Part shown: piece after piece, positions 51,436 through 60,414 of the stretch
Layout: each line of letters starts with the position of its first letter
How positions within the stretch are numbered: the stretch's first letter is position 1
Position numbers and translations under genes: made by a program
The notes under the pieces: model-generated
Told to the model about the DNA's origin: nothing
Databases searched by the model: none
The model's input: the letters and a program-made list of their open reading frames with translations, nothing else
NCBI GenBank assembly: GCA_026391805.1
Contig: JAPLDJ010000016.1
Span: forward strand, 186,001 to 250,000
Length of the DNA: 64,000 bases
Direction of reading: 5' to 3'
DNA from: Bacteroidota bacterium
GTDB lineage: Bacteria; Bacteroidota; Bacteroidia; Bacteroidales; FEN-979

Positions 51436-51514
51436 AACCAACCCTGATCAATACATATTTGAAGGAATGTTGCACTGATCTCTTCATTCAGATCAATGAA
51501 AAAAACGAAAAAAA

Positions 51515-52240
51515 ATGGATAAAACAATCATTATCATTCCGGCATATAATGAAAGCACCAAAATCGGAAATGTTGTAAATAAGGTGAATTTGTATTGCAA
51601 AACAATGATTGACAGGATATGTGTTGTGGATGATTGTTCCACGGATAATACTTCCGAAATTGCCTCTAACGCCGGCGCTCATGTTCTCAGGCATGAAAAA
51701 AATCTCGGCGTCGGTGCTGCTATCCGGACAGGTTTAGATTATGGATACCGTGAAAATTTTGATATCGCGGTTGTAATATCCGGAGATGATCAGCATAATC
51801 CTCAGGAGATGGATCGCGTTTTAGACCCTGTTAAACGCGATGGATTTGATTTTATCCAGGGATCAAGATTCCTTAAAGGTGGTACGACAATAAATCAGCC
51901 TTTATTCAGAAAAATACTTACAAAAGCATACCCCATTATTTTTTTTATCCTGACCGGAAAAAAATGTACAGATATAACAAATGGTTTCAGGGCTTTTAAA
52001 ATTAAAACTGTTTATGAGGATACTTCAATAAATCTTCATCAGGATTGGTTAAATTCGTATGAACTCGAGGTTTATTTACTGTACAAAGTTTATCATTCGA
52101 ATAAATATTTAGTAAAAGAAGTCCCTATCTCAATTTTATATCACAAGGAAATGAAAGAACGGACTAAAATGAAACCATTTATTGATTGGTGGCGAATTTT
52201 CAGACCAATGATTTTATTAAAATTAAAGATTAAAAAATGA
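51515..52240 (+). CDS. GT2 family polyprenyl-phosphate sugar transferase (DPM1-like)
   Basis: 241 aa with the GT2 A-type fold: IIIIPAYNESTKIGNVV, VVDDCSTDNTS, KNLGVGAAIRTGL and AVVISGDDQHNPQEM. The metal-binding DxD position reads GDDQ, which still gives an acidic pair. No membrane helices other than a hydrophobic patch (PIIFFILTG). Enzymes of this type load hexose or mannose from a nucleotide sugar onto polyprenyl phosphate, producing the donor that GT-C enzymes use. Overlaps the next gene by 4 bp (ATGA), a translational coupling. Low GC relative to the flanking genes. Confidence 0.85.
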   Translation: MDKTIIIIPAYNESTKIGNVVNKVNLYCKTMIDRICVVDDCSTDNTSEIASNAGAHVLRHEKNLGVGAAIRTGLDYGYRENFDIAVVISGDDQHNPQEMDRVLDPVKRDGFDFIQGSRFLKGGTTINQPLFRKILTKAYPIIFFILTGKKCTDITNGFRAFKIKTVYEDTSINLHQDWLNSYELEVYLLYKVYHSNKYLVKEVPISILYHKEMKERTKMKPFIDWWRIFRPMILLKLKIKK

Positions 52241-53202
52241 ACAAACAACAATTATTAACTGATTATGCCGGTGCCGAGGTGCTGGTAACAGGTGGCGCAG
52301 GATTCGTAGGTAGTAATCTTGTAAAAGAACTTGTAAAGCACAATGCTCATGTTACAGTTCTTGATGATCTATTTACCGGGGATCTCTCTAATCTGAAAAA
52401 TCTGAAAATTAAGAAGTTCATTAAAGGTGATGTTCGTGATGAAGCATTAATGAAAAAAATTGTCGTAAACTTCGACTATATTTTTCACCTTGCCGCAAGA
52501 AATATCATTGTATCCACGAAGAATCCGCTCGAAGATTTTGCTGTCAATATCGGAGGGACCCTGAATATTCTTAATAACCTGAAACGGAGCAAAAGGTTGC
52601 AAAAATTTATTTATACCTCGTCCGTATCTATTTATGGAAATACCAGGTATCTCCCGATCAATGAGGATGACTCCTATAATCTGCTCTCCCCCTATGCAGT
52701 AAGCAAGCTTGGAGGAGAAAATTATGCCAGGGTTTTTTATGAAAATTTTGATCTGCCAACTGTAGTTGTGAGGTATTCAAATGTCTATGGAATTTTTCAA
52801 AGTACTGCCAATCCTTATTGCGGTGTTGTTGGTAAAATTATTGACCGGATTCATAATGACAAAAGGCCCGTTATTCATGGGGATGGAGAACAAACAAGAG
52901 ATTTTACCTATATCCAGGATGCTGTGGATGCAACTCTGCTTGCAGGAATATCAGATAAAAGTGTTGGAGAGGTATTTAATATTGGCACAGGTATAGAAAT
53001 AAGCATTAATAATTTAGTAAAAAACATCAACGAAATAATGGGAAAAGATATTCTTCCGGAATATATCGACCGCAGAGACATTGATAACATCCGGCGACGG
53101 GTTCTGAACATTGAAAAAATCCGGAGAGTGTTGCGGTGGTCCCCTCAATTTACCCTGAGGAAGGGTCTTTCTGAAACCATCGAATGGTACAAAACAATTT
53201 AG
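52237..53202 (+). CDS. NAD-dependent epimerase/dehydratase (SDR, GalE-like)
   Basis: 321 aa. NAD-binding TGGAGFVGSNLVKEL at the N-terminus, TSSVSIYGNTRYLPINEDD, the catalytic YAVSK (Tyr and Lys of YxxxK) and the substrate-side RYSNVYG and HGDGEQTRDFTYIQDAVDA. Probably a UDP-sugar 4-epimerase or 4,6-dehydratase feeding the neighbouring GT2 enzymes. Exact sugar unknown. Coupled to the upstream GT2 gene by a 4-bp overlap. Confidence 0.9.
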   Translation: MNKQQLLTDYAGAEVLVTGGAGFVGSNLVKELVKHNAHVTVLDDLFTGDLSNLKNLKIKKFIKGDVRDEALMKKIVVNFDYIFHLAARNIIVSTKNPLEDFAVNIGGTLNILNNLKRSKRLQKFIYTSSVSIYGNTRYLPINEDDSYNLLSPYAVSKLGGENYARVFYENFDLPTVVVRYSNVYGIFQSTANPYCGVVGKIIDRIHNDKRPVIHGDGEQTRDFTYIQDAVDATLLAGISDKSVGEVFNIGTGIEISINNLVKNINEIMGKDILPEYIDRRDIDNIRRRVLNIEKIRRVLRWSPQFTLRKGLSETIEWYKTI

Positions 53203-53242
53203 GAAGAATTGAATAATTTTTGTTCATCAATAAATAAAAATC

Positions 53243-54184
53243 ATGATAGCGGTAATCATTCCATCGTTCAGGGTCAGGGACCACATCCTTGGTGTACTTG
53301 CAGGCATCGGGCCGGAAGTCGGGAAGATTTATGTTGTCGATGATGCCTGTCCGCAGGGAACCGGAAACTTTGTAAAAGAGAATTGTTCCGACGATCGGGT
53401 TGAAGTGATTATAAATCCGAAGAACCTTGGTGTTGGCGGTGCTGTAATGGCCGGTTATAAGAAGGCGCTGGAAGATGGCTGCACGATCATGGTGAAGCTG
53501 GATGGCGACGGCCAGATGGCACCTTCACTGATCCCGAAACTGGTCGAACCGATTGCAAAGCAGGAAGCGGATTATGTCAAGGGAAACCGGTTCTACGATC
53601 TGCGGTACCTTCGGAAAATGCCCGGTATCCGCCGTTTCGGCAACTCGATGGTGTCGTTCATCAGTAAAATGGCATGCGGCTACTGGAACATCATGGATCC
53701 TGCCAACGGCTTCACCGCCATCAGTGCCACGGCATTGAAATACCTTCCGCTCGACAGGATCGACAACAGGTTCTTTTTCGAAAACGACATGCTCTTCCGG
53801 CTTTACACCATCCGGGCTGTTGTAAGGGATATGCCGCTGCAGGCAGTTTATGGAAACGAAACCAGCAATATCAGCATCTCGAAAATTGCGTTCCAGTTTC
53901 CATTCAAATATTTGAACCGGCTGTTCAAACGGATCTTTTATACCTATTTCCTCCGCGATTTCAACATCGGGTCACTGGAGCTGGTGATGGCCTTTATCTT
54001 CCTTCTCTTCGGATTCATCTTCGGAGGCATCCATTGGTTAAGAAGCGTCGAAACACACCAGCCGGCCACGGCAGGTACGGTTCTCCTCGCCGGTTTGCCG
54101 ATCATCCTCGGGTTCCAGTCATTGCTGGCTTTTCTGCATTATGATGTGGCAAACATTCCGCAGAAGGTGATCACGGAAGATTAA
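53243..54184 (+). CDS. GT2 glycosyltransferase with two C-terminal membrane helices (GtrB-like)
   Basis: 313 aa. GT2 core with AVIIPSFRVRDHILGVL, VVDDACPQGTG, KNLGVGGAVMAGYK and the DxD site KLDGDGQM; DPANGFTAISATAL matches the acceptor loop of dolichol/undecaprenol-phosphate hexose synthases. Two membrane helices at residues ~240-262 and ~277-297 fit the GtrB/ArnC-type anchor. Likely makes undecaprenyl-phosphate-sugar for the GT-C enzymes. Last gene of the plus-strand operon; a hairpin separates it from the convergent MBOAT gene. Confidence 0.88.
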   Translation: MIAVIIPSFRVRDHILGVLAGIGPEVGKIYVVDDACPQGTGNFVKENCSDDRVEVIINPKNLGVGGAVMAGYKKALEDGCTIMVKLDGDGQMAPSLIPKLVEPIAKQEADYVKGNRFYDLRYLRKMPGIRRFGNSMVSFISKMACGYWNIMDPANGFTAISATALKYLPLDRIDNRFFFENDMLFRLYTIRAVVRDMPLQAVYGNETSNISISKIAFQFPFKYLNRLFKRIFYTYFLRDFNIGSLELVMAFIFLLFGFIFGGIHWLRSVETHQPATAGTVLLAGLPIILGFQSLLAFLHYDVANIPQKVITED

Positions 54185-54206
54185 TGTGGTTATTTTTCTA
54201 TTTCTA

Positions 54207-54256
54207 TCACCGCTAAGGCGCGAAGGCGCAAAGTGATTTAGCGTCTTTGCGGTGAA
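54207..54256. terminator. Two-way hairpin between convergent operons
   Basis: TCACCGCTAAGGCGCGAAGGCGCAAAG pairs with AGCGTCTTTGCGGTGA, with T-rich sequence to the left (TTATTTTTCTATTTC) and A-rich to the right (AAAAAAG), so it could serve as a terminator for both directions. It uses the same unit as the hairpin at 24935. Confidence 0.55.
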
Positions 54257-54264
54257 AAAAGATA

Positions 54265-55722
54265 TCAGAACCTGAAGTAGATAAACGGGCTGAATCCTGA
54301 GGCGATGATTGTCGCGGCATTCAGGATGAACAGGAGAATTGACAGGACGGAAAAGAGGATCAGGGATTTTTTTCCGGGGCTGAGATAGAGCCTGTTGATC
54401 CATTCCTCCACGATTTTGAATCCACCCCAGAAGGAGAAGAGAACAGCAACGGCCAGCATGGTCAGGAATTTCTCGTTCAGCCAGATCATGTTATCGCCAC
54501 CCCTGAACTGGAACATCCGACGGAGGAAGAATCCTGCATCGTCGAGGCTCTGTGAGCGGAAGATCACCATGCTGATGACGAGCAGTAAAAAAGTGATGAG
54601 GATGGATGGAACCTTTCCGGCTTTTTTTAAATATTTCAGCAGGAACAGCCGGTCGACGATGAGGAAAAATCCCATGTAAGCGCCCCAGGCGATGAAGGTC
54701 CAGGCAGCGCCATGCCAGAATCCGCACAGCAGGAATGTAACGGAGGCCGCGATCAGGTAAAGTATCTTGTCGGTTCTTATTCCTGCATAATGTTCCTTCG
54801 GAAGCTTCCTGGAAGTGGAATAGGCCAGCGGCAGGAAGATATAATCGCGGAACCAGAAGGAGAGCGTGATGTGCCAGCGGCGCCAGAATTCGGTGATGCT
54901 TTGCGAGACATAGGGCGAGTTGAAATTTTCGGGAAGCCTGAACCCCACCATCCGTGCCAGCCCGATCGCCATATCGGAATAGCCGGAGAAGTCGAAATAG
55001 ATCTGGAAGGTATAGGCCACGGCACCGGTCCAGGCCATGCCGGTGGATAATCCGGCGGAGGAAAGTGCGAAGATGTCGTTCACCGATGCGCCCAGTGTGT
55101 CGGCAATGATCACTTTCTTCGCAAGCCCGATCATGAACCGATAAAAACCGATAAGGCGGTTGTCGATGGTCTCCTGGCCTGTACGGTCTTTTATCTGATC
55201 AGAGATCTGCCCGGGACGGACAATCGGCCCCGACAGCAATTGCGGGAACATGAAGATGTAAAGTGCATAATCCTGGATCTTTTCAAAGCCAGGATGCCTC
55301 TTTTTATATACCTCCAGCACATAGGCCAGCTTCTGGAATGTAATGAAGGAGATCCCGACCGGAAGCATGATCCTGGTCCAGCCGGTAGGTCTGCTTCCGA
55401 ATCCGCTGAGGATGACATTCACCTGGTCGGCAAAGAAATTCATGTACTTGAACCAGATCAGCAGTCCGAGGTTGAGAAAAACGGAAACCCAAAAGAGGAT
55501 GCGTGCTGTTTTACCTTCAGCTGCTGACATTCTGCGGATCACGAAGAAGTCAACCAGCACCGAAGCCATCACCACAAAAACAAAAACCGGCGCTCCCCAG
55601 GCATAGAAACAGAGGCTCGCCAGCAGCAGGACCCAATTCCTGAGCTTCTTGCCGGCCAGGTAATAAACGATCAGCAGGACCGGCAGAAAATAAAAAAGAA
55701 AGAGGCTGCTGGTGAAAATCAT
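54265..55722 (-). CDS. MBOAT-family O-acyltransferase (AlgI-like)
   Basis: 485 aa with about 11 membrane helices. Typical AlgI features: FTSSLFLFYFLPVLLIVYYL at the start, RIMLPVGISFITFQKLAYVLEVY, FWRRWHITLSFWFRDYIFLPL and the catalytic-His loop LLCGFWHGAAWTFIAWG. It moves acyl groups, usually acetyl, across the membrane for attachment to periplasmic polysaccharide. The next gene upstream overlaps it by 4 bp and encodes the AlgX/AlgJ-type partner. Last gene of the minus-strand operon. Confidence 0.92.
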   Translation of the reverse strand: MIFTSSLFLFYFLPVLLIVYYLAGKKLRNWVLLLASLCFYAWGAPVFVFVVMASVLVDFFVIRRMSAAEGKTARILFWVSVFLNLGLLIWFKYMNFFADQVNVILSGFGSRPTGWTRIMLPVGISFITFQKLAYVLEVYKKRHPGFEKIQDYALYIFMFPQLLSGPIVRPGQISDQIKDRTGQETIDNRLIGFYRFMIGLAKKVIIADTLGASVNDIFALSSAGLSTGMAWTGAVAYTFQIYFDFSGYSDMAIGLARMVGFRLPENFNSPYVSQSITEFWRRWHITLSFWFRDYIFLPLAYSTSRKLPKEHYAGIRTDKILYLIAASVTFLLCGFWHGAAWTFIAWGAYMGFFLIVDRLFLLKYLKKAGKVPSILITFLLLVISMVIFRSQSLDDAGFFLRRMFQFRGGDNMIWLNEKFLTMLAVAVLFSFWGGFKIVEEWINRLYLSPGKKSLILFSVLSILLFILNAATIIASGFSPFIYFRF

Positions 55723-57029
55723 TTTGGTTGTTTGTTTTTTTTCTGTTTTTCCAGCTTCTGCAGGTCAAGCATGTAGAGGGCATCCATTCTCAGCTGCTCC
55801 TCCACGGTTATGTGGGCCTGTGCTGCTTTATCCACGATCTTTTTCATCCATTCCGGGGTGTTCCGGATATCATCCTCAACCTTCTTAAGCTCATCTCCTT
55901 TTGATTTATCGAGTACGCTAAGGGCAAGATCGACAAAACCATAACCCGGGTTTCCCTTGGCCCCGTTGACCTGCATGAGAACGATCACATTCTGCCTGTC
56001 GATCGCTTCTGCGACATCGATCTCCGAAACCGATTTTGGCTTTGTCCTGGCTTCAGGGTAAACATCCATGTTATAGTACCAGAACTCTTCGTTGCTGAAC
56101 AGCCCGCGGATCACCGCCGGGTACCAGTTCCAGTAAAAGCTGTCGCCGATGAAGAGTGCAGAAGGTTTTTTCCGGTTCGTGTCGCTGACAAAATGATAGT
56201 TGAAGTACCCGAACGCCGGTTGTGATAATCCCCAGATGAGGTTGAGCGTGTTTTCAATGTCATAATCCGTGTTCCGGGCTGTGGAACTTTGTTCGAGACC
56301 ATCCAGGACGAGCTTCGGAACCGGCCTGTCAAGCCGGGCGCGGAGGTACTTGGCCAGCGAATCAGCAGCCAGCACGGCGCAGTAATCGCTCCAGTGAATC
56401 CCTGTTTTCGGATAGAGCGGAAAACGGCTGGTATCTTTGGCCAGAAGGGCCCATCGGTTGAAATCGATCAGGTTGATGCCGGCCTCTTTGCATTTTCCCG
56501 CGTAATAGCCGTAGTTGGTGAACTCCCTCTTTTTCTTCAGGTACCTGCCGGGAATGTATTCCGGGTAGTATGTTCCCTTGTCGGGGGTAAGGATCACCAC
56601 GAGGAGGATCTTCTTTTCATTCCAGAGCAGATCCTGAATCTGTTTCAGCATCTTTACCTTTTCATCGCAAAAGGATTTTCCCGGAAAATTATCCCCCAGC
56701 CAGGCATGAATGTATTCATCGCTGAACAGGTATCCTTTCTTCCCCACCACGATCTTCCCGGCATGGGGAAGGGAGAAGAGAGAAAAATCAGCCTGGTTGT
56801 ACAGCCTGACGAAATCGCTCCGGAACCCGGCGTTTTCCTTCATGTAAAGATCGGTACTGTCCTGGTAAGCACCGGAAAACCATGAAGAAACTGTTAATGC
56901 AGGCTCACTGCGGGGCACAAAATAACCATTGAGGGGTTTGGGTTTAAAGACAGAAAGGTACCGCTGAACTGCCGGAAAGATGAGCAGCAGTAAGATCAGG
57001 ATGAATATACCTCTTTTGATAAGATTCAT
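55719..57029 (-). CDS. AlgX/AlgJ-like SGNH O-acetyltransferase partner (DHHW-type)
   Basis: 436 aa. N-terminal membrane anchor (residues ~4-22) followed by a periplasmic SGNH-like domain: GKKGYLFSDEYIHAWLGDN, VILTPDKGTYYPEYIPG, KTGIHWSDYCAVLAADSL (His-Trp of the DHHW type) and ALFIGDSFYWNWYPAVIRG (GDSF with the nucleophile Ser). A basic, coiled C-terminus ends QKLEKQKKNKQPK. It would take the acyl group delivered by the MBOAT protein and put it on the glycan. Overlaps the MBOAT gene by 4 bp. Confidence 0.85.
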   Translation of the reverse strand: MNLIKRGIFILILLLLIFPAVQRYLSVFKPKPLNGYFVPRSEPALTVSSWFSGAYQDSTDLYMKENAGFRSDFVRLYNQADFSLFSLPHAGKIVVGKKGYLFSDEYIHAWLGDNFPGKSFCDEKVKMLKQIQDLLWNEKKILLVVILTPDKGTYYPEYIPGRYLKKKREFTNYGYYAGKCKEAGINLIDFNRWALLAKDTSRFPLYPKTGIHWSDYCAVLAADSLAKYLRARLDRPVPKLVLDGLEQSSTARNTDYDIENTLNLIWGLSQPAFGYFNYHFVSDTNRKKPSALFIGDSFYWNWYPAVIRGLFSNEEFWYYNMDVYPEARTKPKSVSEIDVAEAIDRQNVIVLMQVNGAKGNPGYGFVDLALSVLDKSKGDELKKVEDDIRNTPEWMKKIVDKAAQAHITVEEQLRMDALYMLDLQKLEKQKKNKQPK

Positions 57030-57040
57030 CGTTTCTTCAG

Positions 57041-58846
57041 TTATTCAAACCTGAGTTTCATGTCATCAAAGTATACAGAGTCTGTCCTTGGAATATTCCG
57101 GATCATAAACCTGATTTCATTTTTCTGATCGATCCATTCCGGTATCTCAAAGGTACCTGATACAAGGTTCCATGAACTGGGATCCTTGATGAAATCATCT
57201 ATTTTCAAGGTTTTCTCATAGACCGGCCTGTCCGGATCATTCCCAATCCTGCAGACGAAGAGTGTTCCCGTTGTTGCTTTTTTCCAGGGGTTCACCCAGA
57301 TTGAAGCATCGACCCGTCTCACCTGTCTTCTGAAAATATTTTCAAGCTGCCGGGAATACAGCTTGTTGTACTCGTTCCACTTGTCGATGTAACTGCCCAG
57401 TGTCGGTGAATGGACACAAAACCTGGTAGGGGGCAGATCCAGCATGCCGAAATTCTCAAAGTCCAACCTGTAGGTGTAAGACCTCATCGGAACATCATAT
57501 AATCCTGTATAGTCAAGATAAAAAAGATAATCATCCCACGACCAGACGGAGTTTGTATCCCAGCGCTGATGGTAGGTCAGGACAAGATTATAATAGGAGG
57601 AAAACACCATCGCAACAACAATGATTGATTTCACGAAAAGGTTCCTGATCTTTCCGATCCCGCTTATGAACCAGGCAAACGGAAGGGAAAAGAGGGCATA
57701 ATATTCCACCATCGGGCGGTATCCGAAACTTCCTCCGAAAAACCATGCACTCCAGGATGAGAAGACATAGCTGGCTAGAAGAAATGACAATCCAATAAAG
57801 GTCCCGTTGGGTACTTTTTTTACGATCATGAACAGCATGCCCGCGACGAAAAAAAACACCAGGGGAGTGTAAATGAATAATCCGTTCAGCGTCGAGAACC
57901 AGGCAGGGATCATTTGCGGTTGTTTCCAGTTGGTGAACCCCTCGTTGGGATAGGAATAATAAACAAAATGGCCGGTGAGGTATTTCCAGTAAAAGAACTG
58001 CGGCAGGAAAATAATGAAGGCCGTGACCAGGAAGATCAGGATATAGGTGGGTTTCAGGAACAGGATCAGCCGCGCCCTGATCTCTTTCCACGACTTCACG
58101 TCGAGGAAGAGCATCCAGGTCATCAGCAGGATGTTGGTGGGACGGATCAGGATGGCAAGTGATAAAACGATGCTCATCCCGAGAAACAATCCATAGGATT
58201 TTTTGCCGCTGTCGAGGAACTTCTTCAGGAGAAAGAGGAACAGGGAGAAGAGGAAAAACGAATAGACGTGCGACATCAGCCCGTCATAGATCCCGTAATC
58301 AAAGAGGTTGGTACCTGCAAGGATCAGCAGGACCGTGAGCCAGGATATTCCGCGGGAAAAATACCTCCGCAGGAACCGTTGCAGGAAAAAGAGCCCGAGG
58401 ACAAGGTAAAACACGCCGGGCAGGATGGTCATCTGCTGGTAGAAATCGGAGAAGCCATTCGGCTGCAGGTTCCATTGAAGTGCGACCAGGTGTGTGACCA
58501 GAAAAAACGGCGCTATCAGGATGGCAACACCGCAGGTGGTTTTAATGATCACTTTGTTGGTCTTCTTATCGAGAAGAAAACCTTCACATTTTTTTTCGAT
58601 ACCTGCCGGAAATTTATGAATGTCCCATCCGTAGATGAAAGTCGCCGGAAGATAAACATAATAGTGTGCCTTGTCGGAATAGATCTTCCGGTAAGGCCCT
58701 TTCTGACCTGCAAAGTTGATGTTCCAGGCAAGGTAAAGGCACAGCAGGAAAACGGGAATAAAAAACACCAGGTCGGGTATTTTTCTTCCTGTAAGTCTTT
58801 CCGGTATGTTATTCTTTGGGCTCAAACAATTCAAATTTAAGATCAT
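57041..58846 (-). CDS. GT-C-type membrane glycosyltransferase with C-terminal beta-sandwich
   Basis: 601 aa if started at the ATG at 58846 (38-bp overlap with the preceding gene); the track's longer start at 58915 overlaps by over 100 bp. The true start is uncertain and could be slightly downstream. About 11 membrane helices (from FFIPVFLLCLYLAWNINF). The first loop has SDKAHYYVYLPATFIYGWD, later LNGLFIYTPLVFF and SSWSAWFFGGSFGYRPMVEYYALF, the same three motifs as the 43522 and 49678 paralogs. The C-terminal ~140 residues (RRVDASIWVNPWKK, WNLVSGTFEIPEW, IRFMIRNIPRTDSVYFDDMKLRFE) are the beta-sandwich. Confidence 0.78.
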   Translation of the reverse strand: MILNLNCLSPKNNIPERLTGRKIPDLVFFIPVFLLCLYLAWNINFAGQKGPYRKIYSDKAHYYVYLPATFIYGWDIHKFPAGIEKKCEGFLLDKKTNKVIIKTTCGVAILIAPFFLVTHLVALQWNLQPNGFSDFYQQMTILPGVFYLVLGLFFLQRFLRRYFSRGISWLTVLLILAGTNLFDYGIYDGLMSHVYSFFLFSLFLFLLKKFLDSGKKSYGLFLGMSIVLSLAILIRPTNILLMTWMLFLDVKSWKEIRARLILFLKPTYILIFLVTAFIIFLPQFFYWKYLTGHFVYYSYPNEGFTNWKQPQMIPAWFSTLNGLFIYTPLVFFFVAGMLFMIVKKVPNGTFIGLSFLLASYVFSSWSAWFFGGSFGYRPMVEYYALFSLPFAWFISGIGKIRNLFVKSIIVVAMVFSSYYNLVLTYHQRWDTNSVWSWDDYLFYLDYTGLYDVPMRSYTYRLDFENFGMLDLPPTRFCVHSPTLGSYIDKWNEYNKLYSRQLENIFRRQVRRVDASIWVNPWKKATTGTLFVCRIGNDPDRPVYEKTLKIDDFIKDPSSWNLVSGTFEIPEWIDQKNEIRFMIRNIPRTDSVYFDDMKLRFE

Positions 58847-60392
58847 CGATGTAAAGCGATTCTTTCCCTGTGTACCAGACATGAAAATCGAGAACATCGC
58901 CGGGATAGGGATCAATGGGTGAAAGATAATCGATCGAAACGGTTTGCCACTGGCCGGGTTTCAGGTTTTGTTCCCAGAGCCTCAGTTCCCTGTACCGGTA
59001 GCTGGTTCCTTCGTGTACCGAGGTGATCACAAGGAATCCGCCTTTCAGCGAGGAGGTTTCCTGAACATACACCGATACGGTCAGTCGTGCGCCAACCTGC
59101 CTTTTCTTCGACAAATCAGAATACTTCTCCTTCAGGGCCGGAGAAAACTGCACGGTACTGTCCATTTTATAGACCCTCCTGCCGAACACTTCACAGATGG
59201 GGCCGGGCTTACTGCCGGAATTTACCGGTTCCCTGCTAAAGTCATAAAATGCAAGGGTCTTCCTGGTGAATTTTGCTGTATCCTTCAGGACGAGCGAAGG
59301 ATCAGGATCTATGCCGGCCATAAGTACTTTTTCAAGATCAGAAACATTGGTGCGGCCAAAAACCCTGCAATAAGCATCGGCGGTCATCCCTGATTTCAGG
59401 ATGATTCCATTGTTGTATTGCCAGGTCTGGAAAAGGTTCAGCAGTAAAAACAGCGAACAGAAAACGGCTGTCAACGTGATCGCAATTCTTCCTTTCTCTG
59501 AAATGACCTTCAGCAGATACCCCAGCGGCAGTGAAAGGACCGCGAGCAGCTGAACAAAAGCAATCTGCCCGAAGACATCCGTGGATCCCAGTTCTGTCCA
59601 GCAGGATCCGAAGAGGATTCCAAGGAAAGTTAGAATAAAGACGGCGTAATAAATTTCACGGTTCCGTTCAGCAAGAAAATAAAAACCTGCAATTGAAAGC
59701 AGGATAACGGGGGAATAGATCAGCCAGCCGTGGTTGAACGAAAAGAGGTCAATCCAGAGGTAACGGAAATTCAGGATAAAAAGACCGGGCAGTTTGAAAT
59801 CCAGGAAGCTGATATTGCCCGGACTGATCTTCAGGATGACGACAGGAACAATCACAACAAGGAGAATAACGAAAATGAAGACCAGGGAGTTCCTGTAATT
59901 TTTCACCATCCGGGTGAATTTTTCCTTTGCGCTTGTCCTGTCGTGCATGCCCCAGAATAAGGGGATCAGCAGGACAAGGTACCCGGTGCCCTGCGCCAGG
60001 AGCGTCAATCCTGAAAACAGCGCCAGCAGGATTGTTTTGTAAAGCCGGGGCGATCTGAAACTGGAAACAGCCAGATAAATGACGAGCGAATAAAGTGAAA
60101 AAAGGATCACAGGTTGAAAAAGCTGCCCGACTCCTGCTATATAGGTCAGATTTGTGCAGAATACGAGGATTATTAATGTAAAGGATGTGACCGGTTCCGG
60201 AAGAAAGAGCTGGAGTGTTTTGCGGGTGGACCAGGTGCCGGCAAAGAGGATCAGGAGGTAAAGCAGGTACTCAAGAACGTGAAATTTACCGCTGGTATCG
60301 AAGTATCGGACCAGGAGCAGGCCGGCAAGGATCACAAAGAAGGTAATGAACGGGATCCTGTTCTTTAAGATCTTCTTAAACATGCTTTGCAT
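58809..60392 (-). CDS. Degenerate GT-C-like membrane protein with C-terminal beta-sandwich
   Basis: 527 aa from the ATG at 60392 (a further ATG at 60383 is possible; the track begins at a TTG). About 10 membrane helices. It keeps FNHGWLIYSPVILLSIAGFYFL and the beta-sandwich (GARLTVSVYVQE, WQTVSIDYLSPIDPYPGDVLDFHVWYTGKESLYIDDLKFELFE in pieces) but lacks the first-loop Y..LPATFIY..D motif and shows GSCWTELGSTDVFGQ where the paralogs have SW..W(Y/F)(Y/F)G..(F/Y)..R. The residues most likely to be catalytic are therefore missing. It may be a non-catalytic partner of the downstream paralog. Confidence 0.7.
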   Translation of the reverse strand: MQSMFKKILKNRIPFITFFVILAGLLLVRYFDTSGKFHVLEYLLYLLILFAGTWSTRKTLQLFLPEPVTSFTLIILVFCTNLTYIAGVGQLFQPVILFSLYSLVIYLAVSSFRSPRLYKTILLALFSGLTLLAQGTGYLVLLIPLFWGMHDRTSAKEKFTRMVKNYRNSLVFIFVILLVVIVPVVILKISPGNISFLDFKLPGLFILNFRYLWIDLFSFNHGWLIYSPVILLSIAGFYFLAERNREIYYAVFILTFLGILFGSCWTELGSTDVFGQIAFVQLLAVLSLPLGYLLKVISEKGRIAITLTAVFCSLFLLLNLFQTWQYNNGIILKSGMTADAYCRVFGRTNVSDLEKVLMAGIDPDPSLVLKDTAKFTRKTLAFYDFSREPVNSGSKPGPICEVFGRRVYKMDSTVQFSPALKEKYSDLSKKRQVGARLTVSVYVQETSSLKGGFLVITSVHEGTSYRYRELRLWEQNLKPGQWQTVSIDYLSPIDPYPGDVLDFHVWYTGKESLYIDDLKFELFEPKE

Positions 60393-60414
60393 CTGTTTTC
60401 CGGCCAATGATCAG

